A stretch of 64,000 bases of DNA from Antiquaquibacter soli (GTDB lineage: Bacteria > Actinomycetota > Actinomycetes > Actinomycetales > Microbacteriaceae), in the NCBI RefSeq assembly GCF_030580675.1, contig NZ_JAUQUB010000001.1:124001-188000 (forward strand), written 5' to 3'. The notes under the pieces are model-generated. The model worked only from the letters and a program-made list of their open reading frames with translations, had not been told where the DNA came from and made no database searches. A program made the position numbers and the translations under genes. Of the stretch, positions 58,256 through 64,000 are shown piece after piece. Numbering within the stretch: the stretch's first letter is position 1; each line of letters opens with the position of its first letter.

Positions 58256-58340
58256 TTCCGAAACGACGGAGATGGGGGGCGGAGAACGGCGAATGCCGCG
58301 CACCCGGATCGAGCGCGCGGCATTCTCCGTCGTTTCGGAA
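58256..58340. repeat. nested intergenic palindrome
   Basis: Outer arms 58256-58272 and 58324-58340 (17 bp, perfect, TTCCGAAACGACGGAGA on the left); inner arms 58291-58301 and 58315-58325 (11 bp, perfect). Inner and outer right arms share two bases, so the two folds compete. Located 91-175 bases beyond the efflux-pump stop. Confidence 0.75.
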
Positions 58341-58400
58341 AGGGAGAGGGAAAGCGTTTCGGAAAGGGAAAGGGAAAGGGAAAGTCGGAAACGGAAAGGG
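58331..58400. repeat. purine-rich direct repeats
   Basis: CGTTTCGGAAAGGGA at 58331-58345 is repeated at 58355-58369, continuing into GGGAAA units to about 58400. Nearly all purine on the plus strand. Adjoins the nested palindrome and ends 31 bases before the pump stop. Confidence 0.75.
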
Positions 58401-58430
58401 GCGGGCGGGCTCGGAGCCCGACCTGGGCTC

Positions 58431-60365
58431 CTACCGCTTCGGGGGCGTGGATGCCTCGGCGCTGGACGCCTCGACGTCGGGCAGCTCGATGTCCGAGGTG
58501 TCGGCGTTCGGAGCGACGAGCGCTCCCGCCTCCGCGGCCGCGAGCTGCGCCGCGATGGCCGCCTCGTTCTCGGCGTTCTCCTGCAGCGCCGACTTCGCGC
58601 GCAGCGGCTGCGTCTTGAGGAAGAAGCTCAGCACGAACGCGATGAGCACGACCGCGAGGCCCACCCAGTACACGGTGACGGTCGCGTCGTTGAACCCGTC
58701 CAGGAACGGCGCCGTGAGCCGGTGGTCGGCGCCCGTGAGGAACGACGTGTCGCCGTTGAGGGAGTCGCCGAGCTGGCTGGTGTCCGCGCTACCGCTGGCG
58801 AGAGCATCCTGAACCGTCGGCACCGCCTGGTCGACGATGCCGGCGCGAACCGTGGCGTCGGAGAGGTCGACGCCCGCGGGCAGGTTCGCGACGATCGGGT
58901 CGACGACCTTGCTCCACACCGTGTCCATGACGCCGGCGTTGGCGGGGTCGTTCGCCACGGACGGGTCGAGTGCGGCATCCAGGGCGTTCGTGAGCGTGTC
59001 GGTGCGGCTGAAGGCGGCCGAGATCGTGTCAGCGACACGAGTGAAGAGCACCGAGAACAGCACGGCCACGCCGAGCGTTCCACCGATCTGGCGGAAGAAG
59101 GTGCTCGAGGAGGTCGCCACCCCGATGTCGCGGGGGCCGACCGAGTTCTGCGACGCGATGGTGAGCGTCTGCATGAGCTGGCCGAGGCCGAGCCCGATGA
59201 TGAACATCCCGGTCATGATCCAGACGACCGGCTTCTCGGCCGTCAGGAATGTCAGCCACAGGTAGCCGACCGCGAGCAGCGCGGTGCCGATCTTCGGGAA
59301 GATCCCGTAGCGGCCGGTGCGCGCGATGATCTGGCCGCTCGCGATCGAGGCGATCATGAGGCCGAGGATCATCGGCAGCATGAGGAAGCCGCTCTCCGTG
59401 GGGGTGGCCCCGTTGACGAGCTGGAGGTACAGCGGAATGGTCATCATCGCGCCGAACATGCCGAAGCCGATGAGCACGCCGAGCACGGTCACCATCGAGA
59501 AGGTGGGGTGCGTGAAGAGCTTCAGCGGGATGAGGGCGTCGTCGCCCATGAGGCGCTCGGCGACGATGAACGCGACGATGCCGAGGGCTCCGATCACGTA
59601 GCAGGCGATGGCGCCGGGCGAGTCCCAGCCCCACTCGCGGCCCTGCTCCGCGACGAGCAGCAGCGGCACGAGGGCGATGACGACGGATGCCGCGCCCCAC
59701 CAGTCGATGCGCACGGAGTGTCGCGTGTGCGGGATGTGGAGGAACCGAAGCACGATCGCGAGCGCGATAACGCCGATCGGGAGGTTGATCAGGAAGACCC
59801 AGCGCCACCCGGTGACGAACAGGATCTCGGGAGTGCCCGAGAAGAGGCCGCCGACGAGCGGGCCGATGACGCTCGAGATGCCGAACACCGCGAGGAAGTA
59901 GCCCTGGTACTTGGCGCGCTCGCGCGGGGCGAGGATGTCTCCCATGATCGCGAGCGGCAGCGCCATGAGCCCGCCGGCGCCGAGGCCCTGCAGGGCGCGG
60001 AACGCGGCGAGCTGGTACATCGAGTCGGCGAAGCCGGCGGCGACCGAGCCGACGAGGAAGATGCCGATCGCGATGAGGAACAGGGGCCGGCGCCCGAAGA
60101 TATCGCTGAGCTTGCCGTAGATCGGCGTCGCGATCGTGGAGGTGATGAGGTAGGCGGTGGTGACCCACGCCTGGAGGCTGAGGCCGTCGAGGTCGTCGGC
60201 GATCGTGCGCATCGAGGTGCCCACGATGGTCTGGTCGAGGGACGACAGGAACATGCCGGCCATGAGGCCGAAGATGACGAAGAGGATCTGGCGGTGGGTC
60301 ATGACGCCGCCAGCGTCGGCGATCGCCTGCGCCTGCTGCTGGCCGCGGGAGGGGGCACTGGACAT
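58431..60365 (-). CDS. MFS efflux pump, DHA2 (EmrB/QacA) family, 14 TM
   Basis: 644 aa from ATG 60365 (AGAAGG upstream); longer frames upstream are not protein-like. Fourteen membrane helices. Motifs: FLSSLDQTIVGTSMRTIADDL near 39-59 (motif D1), GKLSDIFGRRPLF near 84-96 (motif A), ALQGLGAGGLMALPLAIMGD near 124-143 and GPLVGGLFSG near 168 (motif C). Long acidic C-terminal tail. Exports drugs or toxic metabolites by proton antiport. No regulator gene adjacent, but an operator-like site lies at 60385-60401. Confidence 0.92.
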   Translation of the reverse strand: MSSAPSRGQQQAQAIADAGGVMTHRQILFVIFGLMAGMFLSSLDQTIVGTSMRTIADDLDGLSLQAWVTTAYLITSTIATPIYGKLSDIFGRRPLFLIAIGIFLVGSVAAGFADSMYQLAAFRALQGLGAGGLMALPLAIMGDILAPRERAKYQGYFLAVFGISSVIGPLVGGLFSGTPEILFVTGWRWVFLINLPIGVIALAIVLRFLHIPHTRHSVRIDWWGAASVVIALVPLLLVAEQGREWGWDSPGAIACYVIGALGIVAFIVAERLMGDDALIPLKLFTHPTFSMVTVLGVLIGFGMFGAMMTIPLYLQLVNGATPTESGFLMLPMILGLMIASIASGQIIARTGRYGIFPKIGTALLAVGYLWLTFLTAEKPVVWIMTGMFIIGLGLGQLMQTLTIASQNSVGPRDIGVATSSSTFFRQIGGTLGVAVLFSVLFTRVADTISAAFSRTDTLTNALDAALDPSVANDPANAGVMDTVWSKVVDPIVANLPAGVDLSDATVRAGIVDQAVPTVQDALASGSADTSQLGDSLNGDTSFLTGADHRLTAPFLDGFNDATVTVYWVGLAVVLIAFVLSFFLKTQPLRAKSALQENAENEAAIAAQLAAAEAGALVAPNADTSDIELPDVEASSAEASTPPKR

Positions 60366-60384
60366 AGTTCTGCCTTCTGAAAAA

Positions 60385-60401
60385 TTTGCGTAGAGTGCAA
60401 A
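60385..60401 (-). promoter_or_regulatory. operator-like inverted repeat before the efflux pump
   Basis: TTTGCGTAGAGTGCAAA is a 17-bp inverted repeat (5-7-5), 20 bases upstream of the pump start codon. Size and layout fit a TetR-type operator; the regulator is not in the window. Confidence 0.4.
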
Positions 60402-60522
60402 GTTACACCCGCCGCAGCCTTCGTGCAATGTCGGGGCATCCTCACAACTCCATGCAAACCTATGGATCCGGTGGGAATCCCGACGTCGGCCTTCACCGCC
60501 GTGAAGCCCGCGCCTACCGTGG

Positions 60523-61383
60523 ATGGCGATGTCTTTCCGCCGGATTTCCCTCGTGCTCGCTGCCGCCGTCGCGGCGGTCGCGCTGACCGGATGCACCGGC
60601 TCCACGCTCGACGCCGCCGCGCGCCTCGTCGGCCTCGACCCCGTGCACGTCGATTCCGTCTCCGCGACCGAGGGATCGCTCGTCGGCGGCGAGACCGTCG
60701 AGATCACCGGCGGCGGACTGTCCGACGTCACCGCCATCGAGGTCGGCGGGTCGGATGCCCCGCTCCTGTCCCAGTCCAACGACACCGTGGTTTTCGCCGT
60801 CCCGCACTCCGAGACCTACGTCAACGGCGAAACCGTGACGATCGAGGTGGTCGACTCGCTCGGCACCGCCGCCGAGTTCGACTACACCTACCGCACTCTC
60901 ACCGCTGTCGACCGACAGCTCGAGTACGCGTTCGCGCACTGGAACTCCTACAACACCGCGTACTACGGCGACTTCAACGCGTGGGGCGGGGACTGCCAGA
61001 ACTTCGTGAGCCAGACCCTCGTCGCGCGCGGGTGGACCGTCACCGACGAGTGGTTCAACGACGCGCAGGAGGACTGGGCACCCGCGTTCGTGCACGTGCC
61101 CTCGTTCGACGAGTGGCTCGCCGGGCATCCCGAGTACGGCGCGGTGCGGATGGGTCTCGACCGCATCGGCGACGTGAAGATCGGCGACGTCGTGCTCTTC
61201 GACTGGGAGGGCGACGGATCGCTCGACCACGCGCAGGTCGTGTCGAGTGTCGACACCGTCGATGGCGCGACCGAGATCGCGATGGTCGGCCACAACCTCG
61301 ACAGCACCTACCGCACGATCGAGGAGGCGCTCGACTCGCAGGGGCACGCGAACGCGCAGGTGTACTTCTGGAGCATCCCGTAA
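60523..61383 (+). CDS. lipoprotein with IPT/TIG domain and amidase-like (CHAP-type) domain
   Basis: 286 aa from ATG 60523; an ATG at 60529 is the better start if the TACCGT box at 60515-60520 gives a leaderless mRNA. Lipobox LTGC (Cys24). Residues about 45-120 form an IPT/TIG beta domain (GGETVEITGGGLSDVTAIEVGG stretch); residues about 130-280 match the putative amidase_6 family: WGGDCQNFVSQTLVARGW with the catalytic Cys near 156, and SLDHAQVVS with His near 236. Probably a cell-surface peptidoglycan amidase or endopeptidase. Confidence 0.82.
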   Translation: MAMSFRRISLVLAAAVAAVALTGCTGSTLDAAARLVGLDPVHVDSVSATEGSLVGGETVEITGGGLSDVTAIEVGGSDAPLLSQSNDTVVFAVPHSETYVNGETVTIEVVDSLGTAAEFDYTYRTLTAVDRQLEYAFAHWNSYNTAYYGDFNAWGGDCQNFVSQTLVARGWTVTDEWFNDAQEDWAPAFVHVPSFDEWLAGHPEYGAVRMGLDRIGDVKIGDVVLFDWEGDGSLDHAQVVSSVDTVDGATEIAMVGHNLDSTYRTIEEALDSQGHANAQVYFWSIP

Positions 61384-61409
61384 TCGGGCCGCTCGCCTAA
61401 ACTCGACGG

Positions 61410-62243
61410 GTGTCGACCGAGCTGCGCCCCCGCACCCGCCCCTCGCGCGCCGTGCGCCGCCGTCGCGCGCTCGTGATCGCGGGCGTCGCCCTCGTGGTCG
61501 TCGTCGGACTCTCGGTCGCGGTCGTCGCGCTCCTGCAGCCGAGCCCGCCCGCGCCCATGCCCACGCCGACGCCGTCGCGCACCCCCAGCGCGACGCCCAC
61601 GCCGACCCCGACCCCCACTCCCGTCGCGGCGGGCTTCGACAAGACCGCCCAGTCGATCGACGACCCGGCGAGCTACTGGGTCGTCGTCAACAAGCAGCGG
61701 CCGCTCATGATCCCCGACTACGAGGCCGTCGACCTCGTCGCCGTCCCGGTGCCGTACATCAACGAGCCGTACCTGCGGCAGGCGGCGTCCGACGCCGTCG
61801 TGCAGATGTTCGCGGCGATCACCGCCGAGACCGGTCTGCAGCTGCAAGCGCAGAGCGCGTACCGCAGCTACTCGACCCAGGTGAGCGTGTACCAGGGGTG
61901 GGTCGACAGCCTCGGCCAGGAAGGCGCCGACCTCACGAGCGCCCGCCCCGGCCACAGCGAGCACCAGACGGGCCTCGCGATCGACGTCAACGCGCTCCCG
62001 GATCAGGGATGCGCCCTCGAGCCGTGCTGGGGAGCGACGCCGCACGCCCAGTGGATCGCCGCGAACGCCTACCGCTTCGGCTTCATCGTCCGCTACCCGG
62101 ACGGCAAAACCCCCATCACCGGTTACGAGTACGAGCCGTACCACCTCCGCTACGTGGGGGTGGAGCTCGCCACCGAGATGCACAACACCGGGGTCACGAC
62201 CCTCGAGGAGTTCTTCGGGCTGCCGCCCGCGCCGACCTACTGA
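61410..62243 (+). CDS. D-alanyl-D-alanine carboxypeptidase, M15B (VanY) family
   Basis: 277 aa from GTG 61410, leaderless (TAAACT 61398-61403, six bases, GTG). One N-terminal membrane helix (about 19-43), then a Pro/Thr linker built from PTPTP units (about 48-72), then the peptidase: SAYRSYSTQ near 147, zinc ligands in GHSEHQTGLAIDV near 183-195 (SxHxxGxAxD) and PYHLRYVG near 247. Membrane-anchored, trims cell-wall peptides. Convergent with pgm, 3 bases apart. Confidence 0.92.
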   Translation: MSTELRPRTRPSRAVRRRRALVIAGVALVVVVGLSVAVVALLQPSPPAPMPTPTPSRTPSATPTPTPTPTPVAAGFDKTAQSIDDPASYWVVVNKQRPLMIPDYEAVDLVAVPVPYINEPYLRQAASDAVVQMFAAITAETGLQLQAQSAYRSYSTQVSVYQGWVDSLGQEGADLTSARPGHSEHQTGLAIDVNALPDQGCALEPCWGATPHAQWIAANAYRFGFIVRYPDGKTPITGYEYEPYHLRYVGVELATEMHNTGVTTLEEFFGLPPAPTY

Positions 62244-62246
62244 CGG

Positions 62247-63902
62247 TCAGTCCGCGAGCGCCGCATCCACGATGCTCTTCGCCTCCGCCTGCACCTCTCG
62301 CAAGTGCTCGACGCCCCGGAACGACTCCGCGTAGATCTTGTACACGTCCTCCGTGCCCGACGGGCGCGCCGCGAACCACGCGTTCTCGGTGACGACCTTC
62401 ACCCCGCCGATCGCCGCGCCATTGCCGGGGGCATGTGAGAGCTTCGCCGTGATCGTCTCGCCGGCGAGGGTCGTCGCCGTGATCGCCTCGCCGCTGAGCT
62501 TGCCGAGGCGCGCCTTCTGCTCCTTCGTCGCCGCGGCATCGACGCGCTCGTACGCCGGGTCGCCGAACTGGGCGACGAGCTCGGCGTAGAGCTGCGACGG
62601 CGACTTGCCGGTGACGGCTCGGATCTCGCTCGCGAGGAGGGCGAGCAGGATTCCGTCCTTGTCGGTCGTCCAGGCCGAGCCATCCCGCCGCAGGAAGCTC
62701 GCGCCCGCGCTCTCCTCGCCGCCGAAGCCGACGCTGCCGTCGACGACACCCTGCACGAACCACTTGAAGCCGACCGGCACCTCCCACAGCCGACGGCCGA
62801 GGGATGCCGCGACCCGGTCGATCATCGAGCTCGACACGAGGGTCTTGCCGATCGCCGCATCCGGCCGCCAGTCGGGGCGGTGCGTGTAGAGGTACTGGAT
62901 CGCCACCGCGAGGAAGTGGTTCGGGTTCATGAGCCCGCCGTCCGGGGTGACGATGCCGTGCCGGTCGGCGTCGGCGTCGTTGCCCGTGAGGATGTCGAAC
63001 TCGCCGGCCCGGGCGACGACCGACGCCATGGCGCTCGGCGACGACGGGTCCATGCGGATCTTGCCGTCCCAGTCGAGGGTCATGAAGCCCCACGCCGGGT
63101 CGACGAGCGGGTTGACGACGGTCAGCTGCGAGCGGCCGTCCGTGCCATCCAGCCCGTAGCGCTCCGCGATGAGCTGCCAGTAGTTGACGCTCGCCCCGCC
63201 CAGCGGGTCGGCCCCGATGCGGATGCCCGCACTCGCGATCGCGTCCATGTCGATGATGTTCTTCAGATCGTCGACATAGGCGGAGCGGTAGTCGTAGGTC
63301 TCCACGGCGCTCGGCTCGGACATCCGCACGTCCTTGTTGCCGGCCGCGATGAGCTCGTTGGCGCGGTTCGCGATCCACGTCGTCGCGTCGGAGTCGGCGG
63401 GGCCGCCGTGCGGCGGGTTGTACTTGAAGCCGCCGTCGCGGGGCGGGTTGTGGCTCGGGGTGATGACGATGCCGTCGGCGCGCTCGCTCTCGGCGGCATC
63501 CGCACCGAGCGCCGCGTTGTAGGCGATGATCGCGTGGCTGAGAGCCGGAGTCGGCACCCAGTCGTCGAATTCGTCGACCAGCACGCGCACGCCGTTCGCC
63601 TCGAGCACCTCGAGGGCGGTCGTCTCCGCGGGTCGCGAGAGCCCGTGCGTGTCCTTGCCGATGAAGAGCGGCCCCTGGATGCCCTGCCCCGCCCGGTACT
63701 CGACGATCGCCTGGGTGATCGCGGCGATGTGCGTTTCATTGAACGCCGTATCGAGGGAGGAGCCGCGGTGGCCGCTCGTACCGAACACGACGCGCTGCTC
63801 GGGGATCGAGACATCAGGCACCCCGCTGTAGTACGCCGCGACGAGCGCGTGCACGTCGATGAGGTCGTCTGAGGTGGCCGGCGTCCCTGCGCGATCGTTC
63901 AT
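62247..63902 (-). CDS. pgm: phosphoglucomutase, alpha-D-glucose-specific
   Basis: 551 aa, standard length. Substrate-binding FGTSGHRGSSLD near 41-52, phosphoserine loop ITPSHNPPRDGG near 147-158, metal loop GNDADADRHG near 308-317, sugar loop GGEESAG near 385 and phosphate loop ARPSGTEDVYK near 510. Interconverts glucose 1- and 6-phosphate, linking the sugar-uptake pathways to glycogen and cell-wall precursors. Divergent from pheA. Confidence 0.96.
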   Translation of the reverse strand: MNDRAGTPATSDDLIDVHALVAAYYSGVPDVSIPEQRVVFGTSGHRGSSLDTAFNETHIAAITQAIVEYRAGQGIQGPLFIGKDTHGLSRPAETTALEVLEANGVRVLVDEFDDWVPTPALSHAIIAYNAALGADAAESERADGIVITPSHNPPRDGGFKYNPPHGGPADSDATTWIANRANELIAAGNKDVRMSEPSAVETYDYRSAYVDDLKNIIDMDAIASAGIRIGADPLGGASVNYWQLIAERYGLDGTDGRSQLTVVNPLVDPAWGFMTLDWDGKIRMDPSSPSAMASVVARAGEFDILTGNDADADRHGIVTPDGGLMNPNHFLAVAIQYLYTHRPDWRPDAAIGKTLVSSSMIDRVAASLGRRLWEVPVGFKWFVQGVVDGSVGFGGEESAGASFLRRDGSAWTTDKDGILLALLASEIRAVTGKSPSQLYAELVAQFGDPAYERVDAAATKEQKARLGKLSGEAITATTLAGETITAKLSHAPGNGAAIGGVKVVTENAWFAARPSGTEDVYKIYAESFRGVEHLREVQAEAKSIVDAALAD

Positions 63903-63939
63903 GCGCCCAGTCTGTCACCGGGGCCATAAACTCGACCAC

Positions 63940-64000
63940 ATGCCCGCAGCCTCCGACCCCGCAGAGACCTACTCCTACCTGGGTCCCGCGGGCACGTTCA
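63940..64000 (+). CDS. pheA: prephenate dehydratase (first 20 codons; runs off the window)
   Basis: ATG at 63940 opens a frame reading MPAASDPAETYSYLGPAGTF to the window edge; YxYLGPAGTF is the N-terminal hallmark of prephenate dehydratase in phenylalanine synthesis. Leaderless promoter: TAAACT at 63927-63932, seven bases, ATG. Confidence 0.82.
   Translation, partial: MPAASDPAETYSYLGPAGTF

Noticed and set aside
1-64000. rRNA, tRNA, prophage and integrative elements
   Set aside because: I saw no cloverleaf-like or rRNA-like sequence, no integrase, transposase or phage structural gene in the window.

Overview
The window is high-GC DNA (about 70% by eye) from an actinobacterium, most likely a member of Microbacteriaceae. 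The signs are dense ATGA/GTGA-overlapping operons, many GTG starts, many promoters of the form TANNNT followed after 6-7 bases directly by a start codon (leaderless mRNAs), an LAxTG-type surface protein, an F420-type nitroreductase-like protein, and GH/ABC/LacI gene groups typical of plant-associated soil actinobacteria. No rRNA, tRNA, CRISPR, phage or transposase is visible.

Bases 1-35 kb are a plant cell-wall sugar locus. From the left: the end of a GH78 alpha-L-rhamnosidase, an apiosidase-like glycoside hydrolase, an SDR dehydrogenase and a D-apionate lactonase (apnL) in one overlapping operon; a short stretch of three unknown genes of plainer composition (4.6-6.4 kb); two LacI regulators around a uronate-dehydrogenase-like gene; a rhamnose-type ABC importer (rhaT-P-Q-S); a complete GH78 enzyme divergent from a cupin/epimerase pair; a block of unrelated genes (GH114-like lipoprotein, MarR, nitroreductase, nnrE); a second sugar ABC importer divergent from SDR, carboxymuconolactone decarboxylase-like and SMP-30 lactonase genes; a FadR-type GntR regulator; an MFS importer; and the operon kinase / RpiB-like / TIM-like / TIM-barrel decarboxylase-like / apnO. 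The last operon matches the known oxidative D-apiose route (apionate to 3-oxo-isoapionate to L-erythrulose to L-erythrulose-1-P to D-erythrulose-4-P to D-erythrose-4-P). Together with the upstream operon, the window appears to encode a path from an apiose- and rhamnose-containing polymer (rhamnogalacturonan II or apiogalacturonan type) to the pentose phosphate pathway. Control sites are readable: LacI-type palindromes TGAMACGTKTCA in two divergent regions, a related TGAATCGTTTCA at the rhamnose importer, and paired GntR boxes at the apionate/MFS promoter.

35-49 kb is mixed housekeeping and accessory content: esterase, a membrane-protein/XRE cassette, quinone oxidoreductase, a TetR-regulated small membrane protein with two clear operators, the conserved triad of circularly permuted ATP-grasp, alpha-E protein and transglutaminase, a sortase-type surface protein, a MarR-controlled MFS exporter, lipase, HIT protein, M23 peptidase, and a lipoate-ligase/haem-importer operon with a DtxR-like iron box.

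50-58 kb is a cellobiose-type locus (cebR, bglC GH1, cebG, cebF, cebE) with two perfect 14-bp CebR boxes and a third, imperfect one. 58-64 kb holds a repeat-rich intergenic region, a DHA2 efflux pump, two cell-wall-type hydrolases, phosphoglucomutase and the first 20 codons of prephenate dehydratase. Several intergenic regions carry long palindromes, one of which is present in three near-identical copies.
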